From contig NZ_JAGING010000001.1 of assembly GCF_017875835.1 (NCBI RefSeq), positions 1 to 64,000 of the forward strand: a stretch of DNA of 64,000 nucleotides, read 5' to 3'. The notes below the pieces were generated by a model that saw nothing but the letters and a program-made list of their open reading frames with translations, was not told where the DNA came from and ran no database searches. Origin of the DNA: Psychrobacter sp. PL19. Its GTDB lineage: Bacteria; Pseudomonadota; Gammaproteobacteria; Pseudomonadales; Moraxellaceae. Positions 36,201-45,074 of this stretch are shown piece by piece; position 1 is the first letter of the stretch, and the number at the start of each line of letters is the position of its first letter. The position numbers and the translations under genes are program-made.

Positions 36201-36637
36201 ACCTGTAATTCAAGCCCAATGATACCACCAGCAAGCCCTTTAAGCCCAACTGCTGCCGGATCTGATACTTGCTGAATTAAGGCGACTAATTGGGCAAATA
36301 AGGCACTGGCACTTAATATTAAAAACACATAGGCGATTAACCGTAATAGCCAAAACGTCGATTTATTATCCCACCAAATTAAGATGGATTCGTACACTAT
36401 AAATGCCAGCAGCCACCATGCGCCAAAACCAAAAAAGCTATAAAGCAAGTCAGATAACCAAGCACCCATCGCGCCACCCATATTATTAATGGTGTTCATG
36501 TCGCTACTGATATGCGACCAGCTGGGATCATTACCGGTATAGGTCAGTAAAATAATGAACAGATAAACTGCCACTATTAGCCCAAGAAGGGTGAATATGC
36601 CTTTTTTTAAATACTCAATAAGTGCTGCTGATATCAC
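33230..36637 (-). CDS. ftsK: DNA translocase FtsK
   Basis: 1135 aa. Division-septum motor that moves and resolves chromosome termini. N-terminal membrane anchor with four helices (about 13-33, 62-85, 91-112, 152-175). A Ser/Ala/Asp-rich linker of about 450 residues (200-650) has little conserved sequence. The alpha/beta motor domains have Walker A GTTGSGKSVLVNAML (about 797-811), Walker B MIVIVADEFADMI and ATQRPSVDVITGLIKANIPVR. The C-terminal gamma winged helix reads VSASSIQRKFSIGYNRAARIVD and binds KOPS sites. All modules are complete. The long upstream spacer (about 1.1 kb) is unusually repeat-rich. Confidence 0.97.
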   Translation of the reverse strand: MISAALIEYLKKGIFTLLGLIVAVYLFIILLTYTGNDPSWSHISSDMNTINNMGGAMGAWLSDLLYSFFGFGAWWLLAFIVYESILIWWDNKSTFWLLRLIAYVFLILSASALFAQLVALIQQVSDPAAVGLKGLAGGIIGLELQVRLVQLLSQWGSVAFLTVFVIITATFAFNIHWLILYHKLTNLAWFGSGVRSEHTEPSTAVADNGLHQTTQTLVAAKESTSKKAKQGQPDYGQLPLELQSTSSTHGVNGNPVAENSGRFGNALTDFLAKSGLGASVKASIASAAAKNAMNDGLQTAGATPSSYASHPGNNSHGSATAFNQATTVIRKVEPSFAWNDAGTVEELLANKPVITEQHLPASNNAMAASNIDFSNTDSPSELSTPAEAHVASFTVDVDTSDSEENFVQKMPDQAGSHSAAEADAENNEPHALTSKVNILADAWLAEHIAVPASVLTLSESTELADQQYSSTAQPGLDKPANSADDSTTGFANNESPDNDESSANNKGSELSNAFESSIVPETPDVSTVASSIQSHQQEPSAVADVTSTNTPPTNPQSAPTMATAGSVKTAEQSTSAETVVDPKPTFKFLVADGDSSNYITDMMPEHDRSADDDLDTPVMPEIHDDAAFSQRSRSMQTAKYRDSLSAIPAVSILDKPDPNRQPSYTLAELEQLSELLEIKLQEFNVKAQVVNAIPGPVVTRFEVELAAGVKASKVTGISRDLARSLSMASLRVVEVIPGKPYIGIEVPNKQREMVRLIELLDTEKFNDPKAQISMAMGKDIGGKPIITDLARAPHMLVAGTTGSGKSVLVNAMLLSMLLKYTPSELRLILIDPKQLELANYNDIPHLLTPVVTDMTEAASSLSWCVAEMERRYQLMSLLKVRKLDEFNKKVRAAEKAGNPMLDPLWRPNDNVSISQAPKLKTLPMIVIVADEFADMIMQVGKQAEELITRLAQKSRAAGIHLILATQRPSVDVITGLIKANIPVRAALRVNSKVDSRTILDSGGAEDMLGNGDMLFLGPGQIEPDRVHGAYVSDEEVNSICDAWRERGAPDYIDNMAGNFELSSPGGGSAGSPSGEDDDLYNDAVGFIMETRKVSASSIQRKFSIGYNRAARIVDSMEEAGLVSSMGKSGKRELLM

Positions 36638-36785
36638 GTAGGATCTGCCTTGTTATTAATACTAAATTATCGCCAACTCATGATTAAACCTAACCATGCT
36701 GACATAAAGTGCTCATTTAAATTTGGGTAGCGAACAGGCTATTATTACCCTGTCTATTATGGCATAGCTGCTGGCCTATTATGGT

Positions 36786-36916
36786 AGTACCAATGCACTA
36801 GTAACGCAGTACCAATGCAGTACCAATGCAGTACCGATGCAGTACCAATGCAGTACCAATGCAGTACCAATGCCGTACCAATGCGGTACCAATAAAGGGT
36901 ACCAATAAAGGGTACC
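36786..36916. repeat. 11-bp tandem repeat array (GCAGTACCAAT) upstream of ftsK
   Basis: Eight contiguous 11-bp units run from 36806 to 36893, mostly identical with single-base variants, preceded by an isolated unit at 36786 and followed by two 13-bp variants (AAAGGGTACCAAT). 11 bp is close to one helical turn, so every copy faces the same side of the DNA. Starts about 150 bp upstream of the ftsK start. Confidence 0.93.
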
Positions 36917-37087
36917 TAGGATGTCGCTTATGACGTAAAATACGTTCTTAGCACTTCGCAGCTATACATCCTTAGCACTTCGCAGCTAATAGTCATCTGC
37001 TAGGTATTTTATTAGATGACAAGATGTGCTAAAAAGTGCGCTATGTCCTAGAAAATGCGCTAAAAGATAATTGCGATTCAAATAGTG

Positions 37088-37119
37088 ACAGCTTATAGAG
37101 TATTCGTTCTATAAGCTGT
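37088..37119. promoter_or_regulatory. Perfect 11-bp inverted repeat
   Basis: ACAGCTTATAG (37088-37098) and CTATAAGCTGT (37109-37119) are exact reverse complements around a 10-base loop. No T-run follows. It could be an operator, a transcription-stopping hairpin or another small mobile-element remnant; a third partial copy, GTTCTATAAGGTG, follows at about 37122. Confidence 0.4.
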
Positions 37120-37146
37120 TGGTTCTATAAGGTGTTCGTTAATGAC

Positions 37147-37293
37147 TATAGCCAGTTTAAAATAAAATAGATGCCCTTGTGTCAGCGTGCTACTGTTATA
37201 AATTTTTCTTGCTTGCTGTTCGCAGGCGTGACAGAGGCTGCGAAAAATTCATAACAGCAGCACTGTATCGTTTTTAAATCAAATTGACTGTAT
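37147..37293 (-). mobile_element. Dispersed element, copy D (diverged subfamily)
   Basis: The core CAGGCGTGACAGAGGCTGC and flanking arms GCTACTGTTATAAA and TTCATAACAGCAGC keep the hairpin plan of the 138-bp element, but the loop differs and matches the degraded copy at 60611. Outer ends (TATAGCCAG; TTGACTGTAT) are imperfect. The orientation is that of copy C. Confidence 0.7.
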
Positions 37294-37757
37294 GGATTAC
37301 TTATTTGCGTCAATGCTATCGATAGCGAATAATCCCATCCCGATGCTCATTACATTTAGCATAACTTCTTATAATAACAAATACATAGCTTAGGTGGCGA
37401 CCCTGTTATTAATAAAGAAGACAAAAATTTAGTCAGCAGGCAAATTTGCAGGTAAACGGATAGGCCAGCAAACAATAACAGCAAGAATATAATGCTATTC
37501 GTTCAAAAAAGTCCGCTTGAAAAAGGCAGTATTTGCAGATGACAGTCATGCATTCGATATTATATCAATAATTAATATGCTTTGATTCTAATGATATCCA
37601 TGTTTATTTTAGCAAACTTGCGCTTTCTACTGAATGGCCTTATGTTAGTATCACTCAGCCATTAGAAAAACATATTAGCACCAACTTTTAATGATTATTT
37701 TTCATTACATTTTATATTTATATTTATATTTATACTTTTAATTTTCATATTTAGTAA

Positions 37758-38786
<1,029 letters not shown>

Positions 38787-39626
38787 GTGAATGATCCTGC
38801 TGAGAATGACCATTCTTTAATCGATACTGATGGTCAACATACTAATGTAGATCATATGACGCCTGAGACCTTAAAAAGTCTTGGGCGTTATGACTTCCCC
38901 AATCCTGCCGACGTCGACCCTAATGGTATCGGTGTGGTAGCGGTGGGTGGTGATCTGGCTCCCGAAACTCTGATTTCGGCCTATGCTCAAGGGCTATTCC
39001 CCTGGTTTAATGAAGATGAACCTATTGCCTGGTGGTGCCCTGAGCCGCGCTGTGTCATGGTGCCAACTGACTATAAGCCGAGTAAATCACTACGTCGCCA
39101 GGCCAAACATGAGCGCTGGCAATTGACCCTTAATCAAGCGTTTGATGACGTTATACGTGCCTGTAGTTTGCCGCGCAGTGACGGGTTACCAGAGGGCGAG
39201 CATACCTGGATTCATGATGAGATGATCGAAGCATACACCGAGCTACATGCTCGTGGCTTTGCCCATAGCGTTGAAGTTTGGGATGATGATGGTCAGCTAA
39301 TTGGTGGTTTGTACGGGCTCAAGATCGGCAGTATCTATTTTGGCGAATCCATGTTTCATCGCGCCTCAAATGCTTCAAAACTAGCATTTTGGGGGTTAAT
39401 GCGTTTATGCGTACAAAGTAATGTCGCACTGGTCGACTGTCAGTTACCAAATGAGCACTTGATCAGCTTGGGTGCTACAACTCTGCCACGAGCTGATTTT
39501 CTGAGCCAATTAGATACCTTAATTGGCAATCGCTCGGTAACATGGCAACCTGACTCTCATCAAGCATGGGCAGTTGCTATGCTAGAATCCCCAGTACCGT
39601 GGCAAATACAAAAAAACGAGTCTTAA
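38787..39626 (+). CDS. aat: Leucyl/phenylalanyl-tRNA--protein transferase
   Basis: Adds Leu or Phe to N-terminal Arg/Lys of proteins, marking them for ClpAP (N-degron pathway). 279 aa with a GTG start directly abutting the trxB stop (TAAGTG); an ATG at residue 24 is possible but lacks a binding site. Core motifs: YDFPNPADVDPNGI, AVGGDLAPETLISAYAQGLFPWF, PIAWWCPEPRCVM, GTWI-like HTWIHDEMIEAY, VEVWDDDGQLIGGLYGL, FGESMFHRASNASKLAF, VDCQLPNEHLISLGA. The first ~30 residues are a poorly conserved polar extension. Coupling to trxB is common in proteobacteria. Confidence 0.95.
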   Translation: MNDPAENDHSLIDTDGQHTNVDHMTPETLKSLGRYDFPNPADVDPNGIGVVAVGGDLAPETLISAYAQGLFPWFNEDEPIAWWCPEPRCVMVPTDYKPSKSLRRQAKHERWQLTLNQAFDDVIRACSLPRSDGLPEGEHTWIHDEMIEAYTELHARGFAHSVEVWDDDGQLIGGLYGLKIGSIYFGESMFHRASNASKLAFWGLMRLCVQSNVALVDCQLPNEHLISLGATTLPRADFLSQLDTLIGNRSVTWQPDSHQAWAVAMLESPVPWQIQKNES

Positions 39627-39714
39627 AATGGGCGATTACCGCACTATTTTATTGTTTTAATTCTTAATTTTTTATTGAATATTAACTTATTCTTCATGCT
39701 CACAAGGTTTTACT

Positions 39715-40152
39715 ATGGCACTAGATAGGTCATTTTTGCTGATTGGAGCGCTGGCATCGCAGGCCAATACTACCAAAGACACTGTACGCCATTATGACCA
39801 GTTGGGGTTACTAAAATCCCGTAAGCGTCAGGCAGGATCACGTTTGTATACAGAGTTTCATCCCGAATGCATTGAGCGTATTGAATTGATCAAAAGCGCA
39901 CAGGCCATTGGTTTTACTTTAACTGAAATTAAAGACAGTCTTAATGACTATTATGATGGCCACCTTGACCTCGATGATCAACTAACCGTTACTAAGCAAA
40001 AACTTGAACAGGTTAAAAAACAGCAGGCCAATATTAACCTCATGGTTGAGCTACTCGCCGAGCGTATTGCTGTCCTCGAACGTATGAAAACAGACGCTAC
40101 CTACAAGCACAGTGTTGAGGACTGTAAAGTGCAAACGACACCAACTTCTTAA
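39715..40152 (+). CDS. MerR-family transcriptional regulator
   Basis: 145 aa. The N-terminal winged helix-turn-helix (about 6-75) has ALASQANTTKDTVRHYDQLGLL, RQAGSRLYTEFHPECIERI and IKSAQAIGFTLTEIKDSL, the MerR signature. A coiled coil follows (about 88-125; LTVTKQKLEQVKKQQANINLMV) for dimerisation. The tail has a single Cys near 139, and the Cys pairs that bind metals in MerR, CueR or ZntR are absent, so it probably does not sense a metal. Neighbours do not reveal its target. It converges on the rimI-like gene. Confidence 0.9.
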   Translation: MALDRSFLLIGALASQANTTKDTVRHYDQLGLLKSRKRQAGSRLYTEFHPECIERIELIKSAQAIGFTLTEIKDSLNDYYDGHLDLDDQLTVTKQKLEQVKKQQANINLMVELLAERIAVLERMKTDATYKHSVEDCKVQTTPTS

Positions 40153-40158
40153 AAAGAG

Positions 40159-40638
40159 TTACTCAATATAACTAAGCTGCATAATCAACGCATCTACCGA
40201 TAACTGATGCAGCTGTTGATAATAGCCTTTGCGTCTATGGATAATCGTAAACCCCTGCTTTTTATATAGCGCTATCGCAGGTGCATTGTCCGCACGGACT
40301 TCTAGCAGCAGGCTCTCAACTTCATTGGCTGCCATTGCTTTATTTAGCACTGCAAATAGTTGCGAGGCGATACCCTGACGCTGAAATTGTGGATGGGTAC
40401 CAATCCGCAGTATTTCGGCTTGCTCAAAGACTATCTGATATAGGCAGTAACCAACGACCTCATCATTAGTTAGATCAGTAGCGGTGATTAGTTTTATGCT
40501 GTCTTGGGTAAGTAAGTCAGTAAGCGCCTGGTAAGTCCAGGCATCTTGCGTCTGAACAGCCACTTCAATATCTGCCACTGCTTGGATATTCTTCTGACGT
40601 TCAGCGCCATCGTCTAATAGCTTTTTTATACTTAGCAT
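40159..40638 (-). CDS. rimI: RimI-like GNAT N-acetyltransferase
   Basis: 159 aa from the ATG at 40638, which has the strong AAAGGAAGG signal; a longer frame to 40668 adds ten residues. GNAT signatures: ILRIGTHPQFQRQGIASQLFAVL (acetyl-CoA pyrophosphate loop Q/R-x-x-G-x-A) and LLEVRADNAPAIALYKKQGFTIIHRRKGYY, where the E-V-R and N-x-x-A-x-x-L-Y are typical of RimI, which acetylates ribosomal protein S18 at its N-terminus. Other GNATs share these features, so the symbol is probable and not certain. Not adjacent to tsaB, which is a common partner elsewhere. Confidence 0.8.
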   Translation of the reverse strand: MLSIKKLLDDGAERQKNIQAVADIEVAVQTQDAWTYQALTDLLTQDSIKLITATDLTNDEVVGYCLYQIVFEQAEILRIGTHPQFQRQGIASQLFAVLNKAMAANEVESLLLEVRADNAPAIALYKKQGFTIIHRRKGYYQQLHQLSVDALIMQLSYIE

Positions 40639-40721
40639 TATCCTTCCTTTATTTTTCTTTTTAAACACCGCTCATTTTTATCAATAAGTCATATTACCAT
40701 CCTAACGCTTATCGTCGTCCA

Positions 40722-40759
40722 TAAAAAAAGCCGCCCTCAATAAAGAGAGCGACTTTTTG
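40722..40759 (-). terminator. Rho-independent terminator of tuf
   Basis: AGCCGCCCTC (40729-40738) pairs with GAGAGCGACT (40745-40754) using two G-U pairs when read as minus-strand RNA, followed by a T-tract. It sits 30 bp past the tuf stop codon. Confidence 0.82.
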
Positions 40760-40787
40760 ACTAACGGTTTAAATACTACATTCAGTC

Positions 40788-41978
40788 TTAAACGTTAACG
40801 TTAGCAACCACACCAGCGCCTACCGTACGGCCGCCTTCACGAATAGCGAAGCGTAGACCTTTGTCCATAGCGATTGGGTGGATAAGCTCTACGCCCATCT
40901 CAACGTTATCACCAGGCATAACCATTTCAGTACCGTCTTGTAACTGGATTGCGCCAGTGACGTCGGTGGTACGGAAGTAGAACTGGGGACGGTAGCCGTT
41001 TAGGAATGGGGTGTGACGACCGCCTTCTTCTTTGCTTAGTACGTATACTTCGGCATCAAATTTGGTATGCGGGGTGATTGAGCCTGGTTTGGCCAATACT
41101 TGTCCGCGCTGTACGTCTTCACGCTTGGTACCACGTAGCAATACGCCACAGTTTTCGCCTGCACGACCTTCGTCAAGCAGTTTACGGAACATCTCTACAC
41201 CGGTACAGGTGGTTTTTTGGGTGGCACGGATGCCGACGATTTCAATTTCGTCACCGATTTTGACGATGCCTGATTCGACACGGCCAGTAACGACGGTACC
41301 ACGACCTGAGATTGAGAAGACGTCTTCGATTGGCATTAAGAATGCTTTGTCGACGTCACGCTCAGGCTCTGGGATGTAGGTGTCTAGGATACCTAGTAGT
41401 TCTACAATAGCAGGTTGACCGTACGGACCTTCGTCGCCTTTTAGGGCTTGGGTCGCAGACCCTTTAACGATTGGGGTGTCGTCACCTGGGAAGTCATAGT
41501 CGCTAAGTAATTCGCGAACTTCCATTTCTACTAGCTCAAGCAGCTCTTCGTCGTCTACGAGGTCGCATTTGTTCATGAATACGATGATGTATGGTACGCC
41601 AACCTGACGTGATAGCAAGATATGCTCACGGGTTTGTGGCATAGGGCCGTCAGTTGCTGATACGACTAAGATTGCGCCGTCCATTTGCGCGGCACCAGTG
41701 ATCATGTTTTTAACATAATCGGCGTGACCTGGGCAGTCGACGTGTGCGTAATGACGGGCTTCGGTGTCATATTCTACGTGGCTGGTGTTGATGGTAATAC
41801 CACGGGCTTTTTCTTCAGGGGCTGAGTCAATAGACGCGTAGTCTTTGGCTTCGCCGCCTGAAGTGATAGCGGCTACGGTTGCGATAGCGGCGGTAAGGGT
41901 GGTTTTGCCATGGTCAACGTGTCCAATGGTGCCGACGTTGACGTGTGGCTTTTTGCGTTCAAACTTGGCCTTTGCCAT
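40788..41978 (-). CDS. tuf: Translation elongation factor Tu
   Basis: 396 aa GTPase that delivers aminoacyl-tRNA to the ribosome. G1 GHVDHGKT (19-26), switch region with RGITINT (59-65), G3 DCPGH (81-85), G4 NKCD (136-139). Domain II has [12 protein letters not shown] and domain III ends [13 protein letters not shown]. Nearly universal sequence; strong ribosome binding site GAGGAAA. It follows four tRNA genes on the same strand, the arrangement of E. coli thrU-tyrU-glyT-thrT-tufB. Only one tuf is visible here; a second copy elsewhere is likely in this group but cannot be seen. Confidence 0.99.
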   Translation of the reverse strand: MAKAKFERKKPHVNVGTIGHVDHGKTTLTAAIATVAAITSGGEAKDYASIDSAPEEKARGITINTSHVEYDTEARHYAHVDCPGHADYVKNMITGAAQMDGAILVVSATDGPMPQTREHILLSRQVGVPYIIVFMNKCDLVDDEELLELVEMEVRELLSDYDFPGDDTPIVKGSATQALKGDEGPYGQPAIVELLGILDTYIPEPERDVDKAFLMPIEDVFSISGRGTVVTGRVESGIVKIGDEIEIVGIRATQKTTCTGVEMFRKLLDEGRAGENCGVLLRGTKREDVQRGQVLAKPGSITPHTKFDAEVYVLSKEEGGRHTPFLNGYRPQFYFRTTDVTGAIQLQDGTEMVMPGDNVEMGVELIHPIAMDKGLRFAIREGGRTVGAGVVANVNV

Positions 41979-42380
41979 GAGTGTTTCCTCTTTATTGGTT
42001 GATCATTAATAATTAGCTGTTTGGCGGCTCATGACAGAGTTAAAACCATTAAACCGTTGACGCTAGGGTTAATCTGTTAAATGTTACTTATTAGCTCAGC
42101 CATATTATATGGATACTGTGCTAAATTTTTCAATCCATCGCTACGGCAAAACTCAGTAGATCAAAGTATGGTCGTGCATAAAATTAACGTACTGACAACA
42201 CTAAAAGGCAACACCTCGGTGTTACCTTTGAATAATTACTTGCCGAGTCTGTTTAATTTTTTTCAATATCGGCCAAAAAGTTATAACGATGTCGAATAAG
42301 ATTGTTATGAATATATTTATAACCAGCTTCTTCAGATCAAGTTCGAACCGAGCATAGGCGACGCAAACTTGAATAATAAA
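41979..42380 (-). other. Leader between tRNA-Thr(GGU) and tuf
   Basis: About 400 bp transcribed toward tuf. A strong hairpin at 42202-42231 (listed separately) may terminate or attenuate tRNA-operon transcription. A 72-codon plus-strand frame at 42081-42299 has no binding site and crosses the hairpin, so it is not called. A separate tuf promoter probably exists downstream of the hairpin. Confidence 0.55.
42202..42231 (-). terminator. Terminator-like hairpin between tRNA cluster and tuf
   Basis: In the minus-strand sense AAAGGTAACACC pairs with GGTGTTGCCTTT, 10 to 11 base pairs with one mismatch and a tetraloop, followed by TTTT. This has the form of an intrinsic terminator or attenuator upstream of tuf. 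Confidence 0.65.
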
Positions 42381-42455
<75 letters not shown>

Positions 42456-42578
42456 ATATTTTAGACAACCACTGGGTTATACTAAAAAAAATATCACGAA
42501 ACAGCGATTAAAACTGGCTGTCGTGATTAATTATTCATTGCTATTTAAAGCTACTATTTGCGATTGGTGCCACATGTA

Positions 42579-42652
42579 TGGAGCGGGTGGCGGGAATCGA
42601 ACCCGCGTCATTAGCTTGGAAGGCTAAGGTGTTACCATTATACCACACCCGC
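42579..42652 (-). tRNA. tRNA-Gly (UCC)
   Basis: Minus-strand cloverleaf: acceptor GCGGGTG/CACCCGC, anticodon stem TTAGC/GCTAA around CTTCCAA (anticodon UCC), T-loop GGTTCGATTCC, encoded CCA. 74 nt. Confidence 0.97.
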
Positions 42653-42714
42653 ATAAACTCTACATTGAACTGATTTAGAGTATGTTTGGCGCTATAACAA
42701 ACTTTAGAAAAATA

Positions 42715-42798
42715 TGGTGGTGGGAGAAGGATTCGAACCTTCGAAGCTTTCGCGACAGATTTACAGTCTGTTGGGTTTGACCGCTCCCCAATCCCACC
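42715..42798 (-). tRNA. tRNA-Tyr (GUA)
   Basis: Class II tRNA of 84 nt with a long variable arm (CGCGAAAGCTTCG). Acceptor GGTGGGA/TCCCACC, anticodon loop CTGTAAA (GUA) on stem CAGA/TCTG, encoded CCA. Confidence 0.97.
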
Positions 42799-42883
42799 TT
42801 AGGTTGCTCTTGATAAAAGTTACTTTTAATCAAAAAATATATCGAAATTAAAGCAATTCTAAAAAAAGCGACTTTGAGAGATA

Positions 42884-42959
42884 TGGTGCCGACTGCCGGG
42901 TTCGAACTGGCGACCTACGCATTACAAGTGCGTTGCTCTACCAACTGAGCTAAGTCGGC
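42884..42959 (-). tRNA. tRNA-Thr (UGU)
   Basis: Minus-strand cloverleaf: acceptor GCCGACT/AGTCGGC, D-arm AGCTCAGTTGGTAGAGC, anticodon stem CGCA/TGCG around CTTGTAAT (UGU), T-loop GTTCGAAC, encoded CCA. First gene of the cluster; 76 nt. Confidence 0.97.
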
Positions 42960-42981
42960 TTGTTCTCTCAAAGTGGTGGCT

Positions 42982-43009
42982 ATTCTATCAAATATTTGAC
43001 AAAGCGCAA
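42982..43009 (-). promoter_or_regulatory. Candidate sigma-70 promoter of the tRNA-tuf cluster
   Basis: On the minus strand TTGCGC (43009-43004) is followed after 16 bases by TAGAAT (42987-42982), about 23 bp before the first tRNA. Spacing and -10 box are good; the -35 is a four-of-six match. Confidence 0.55.
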
Positions 43010-43140
43010 CCCCTATCCTCGTATTTTTATGATTATTTTAATAAAAAACTTTAAACATCTGATTGTATTACCATTTTTATAAGCATAAAGCGCTGGTATT
43101 TTTAACAGTGCCTGCCTATAACTTATACAATCAATTATTC

Positions 43141-44637
43141 TTAGCGGATACGCAAGCCATCGCAGGCCATTTTCACCGCTTTAACCAAGGCCAAGGCCTT
43201 TTTGTTAGTCTCATCCCATTCCGCTTCTGGAACCGAGTCAGCGACCACCCCAGCACCCGCTTGGATATGTATCTTACCACGGCGCATGACTGCGGTTCGA
43301 ATGGCAATAGCGGTATCCATGTTGCCATGCCAGCCTAGATAACCGACTGAACCACCAAATACCGTACGACGTACGGGTTCAACTTCATCAATAATTTGCA
43401 TGGCGCGAATTTTGGGTGCCCCTGAGAGCGTGCCTGCTGGAAAGGTTGCACAAAAGACATCCAGCGCGTCTTTATCAGCCAATACCGTACCTTCGACATT
43501 GGAGGCGATGTGCATGACTTGTGAGTAGCGCTCAATGAACATTTTTTCCGTGACTTTAACGCTACCGTATTCACAGACACGGCCAATATCATTGCGTCCT
43601 AAATCAATCAGCATTAAATGTTCAGCGATTTCTTTTTTGTCAGAGAGCAGCTCTTTTTCAAGCGCTAAATCCTCAGCTTCGTCTTGGCCACGTTTGCGCG
43701 TGCCTGCTAATGGACGAACAGTAACCTTACCATTTTCGATGCGAGACAATATCTCAGGAGAAGCCCCGATAATGTCGAAGCGTTTATGATCGTCGAGGGT
43801 ATAACCGTGGACCAAGAATAGATAAGGGGACGGGTTTAAAAACCGTAACGCACGATATACAGCAAGTGAGTCGCCAGTATAATCAGCAGTCAGACGCTGC
43901 GCAGGAACGACTTGCATCACATCCCCTGCTAAAATGTAATCCTTGATTTTATTGACATCAGCACAGTATTTTTTTTGTCCCGTTTGCGACACAAACTTGG
44001 GGGTTGGCATAATTGGTGCACTTAAGTCTGGCATTTCAGCAAGCTTGTCTTCGATTTTTTCCAGCTCACGAATCGCGGCTCCGTAGCCATCTTCATCATT
44101 GCAGTCAGCATAAACGATGATGGATAAGGTATTTTCTAAATTATCAAAAACAATCACACTCATCGATAGCATCAACCACATATCAGGCAATGACATCGGA
44201 TTGGGCGCGTCAGACAGCCCGACACTTGGCTCTATAACGCGCACCATGTCATAACCAAAATAACCGACTAGTCCGCCACTAAAAGTTGGTAACGCCGCTA
44301 TATCGTCTACTGTTGGCATTTTATAACCTGCCATCAGCTTACGGATGTAATCAAACGGATCATCAACCGCATTGATATCAATATGATCGTCTTTTTTAAT
44401 AGTCATGTTGCCATCTGAATATTGCAAAATTAGATCACTGCCCAAACCAATCATCGAATATCGCGCCCAACGCTCTCCGCCCACTACTGACTCAAATAAG
44501 TACGCTGAACCACTCAAGTCCCGTACTTTGGAAAACACAGATACTGGAGTCTGAGCATCCATTAAGCGTTTTTTAATCAGTGGTGCATGACTAAAGCCAC
44601 GCTTTTCAAAGGCTTGATATTCTTCAAAGGTCATCAT
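43141..44637 (-). CDS. trpE: Anthranilate synthase component I
   Basis: Converts chorismate to anthranilate with ammonia or glutamine supplied via TrpG; first committed step of tryptophan synthesis. 498 aa. N-terminal feedback region SAYLFESVVGGERWARYS (Trp-binding LES-like). Catalytic half: NPSPYLFLVHG, IIGASPEILSRIENGKVTVRPLAGTRKRG, KEIAEHLMLIDLGRNDIGRVCEYGSV, FPAGTLSGAPKIRAMQIIDE and IQAGAGVVADSVPEAEWDET. Complete. trpG is not adjacent, as is common in Moraxellaceae and Pseudomonas. The gene opens ATGATG, and the binding site is weak. No Trp-codon leader peptide was seen upstream. Confidence 0.96.
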   Translation of the reverse strand: MMTFEEYQAFEKRGFSHAPLIKKRLMDAQTPVSVFSKVRDLSGSAYLFESVVGGERWARYSMIGLGSDLILQYSDGNMTIKKDDHIDINAVDDPFDYIRKLMAGYKMPTVDDIAALPTFSGGLVGYFGYDMVRVIEPSVGLSDAPNPMSLPDMWLMLSMSVIVFDNLENTLSIIVYADCNDEDGYGAAIRELEKIEDKLAEMPDLSAPIMPTPKFVSQTGQKKYCADVNKIKDYILAGDVMQVVPAQRLTADYTGDSLAVYRALRFLNPSPYLFLVHGYTLDDHKRFDIIGASPEILSRIENGKVTVRPLAGTRKRGQDEAEDLALEKELLSDKKEIAEHLMLIDLGRNDIGRVCEYGSVKVTEKMFIERYSQVMHIASNVEGTVLADKDALDVFCATFPAGTLSGAPKIRAMQIIDEVEPVRRTVFGGSVGYLGWHGNMDTAIAIRTAVMRRGKIHIQAGAGVVADSVPEAEWDETNKKALALVKAVKMACDGLRIR

Positions 44638-45074
44638 AGTAGATAGTCTCTTAGCCCAATGGCAAAAGATGGGAGTTACAGGAAAGATAATGAAAATAGC
44701 GCTTCAATATCCTGATGAATATGAGGCGCTATTAGAAAGTGACAAGAGCCGCCGAAAATCAGCAGCTCAGTATAACAAAACTGACTGAGGTTATTATCAT
44801 TTAGGCTAACTATTCAGTTTGTAAATTAGAATGCGGCCAGTCTTTATGATATCCAGTCTTTATGATATATAATTAAAATACCTTAAAAACGCGACGGCAC
44901 TGCTGGTATAAGCTTTTTGCAGCCTCTGTCTGTGTAGGCACAGCAAGCAAGAAAAACGTATGCCAGCAGTAAGTTATGTACCGATATTACTTTTCATTGA
45001 CTATATTACCCTTAAAGTAATACTCATAAGCTGGCTGCATATTTCAGAGATTAGTATTATGTCCAAGCTAGCAG
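44638..45074. other. Spacer upstream of trpE with dispersed element
   Basis: 437 bp upstream of trpE and downstream of the FHA gene. It contains element copy E and a short duplication (CCAGTCTTTATGATAT twice at about 44838-44868). The trpE promoter must lie in the left part. No gene is seen. Confidence 0.5.
44868..45005 (+). mobile_element. 138-bp dispersed element, copy E (MITE-like)
   Basis: Exactly 138 bp, with ends TATAATTAA and TTGACTATA. Inner arms CACTGCTGGTATAAG and GTATGCCAGCAGTA, core CAGCCTCTGTCTG. Same orientation as copies A and B. Lies between trpE (start side) and the FHA gene (stop side). Confidence 0.88.

Noticed and set aside
36786..36916. CRISPR array reading of the 11-bp repeats
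   Set aside because: Units are contiguous with no spacers, and there are no cas genes in the window.
42081..42299. 72-codon plus-strand frame in the tuf leader
   Set aside because: Antisense to the tuf leader, spans the terminator-like hairpin and lacks a binding site.
44638..44867. trp attenuator upstream of trpE
   Set aside because: No short leader frame with tandem Trp codons and no terminator/antiterminator pair was found.
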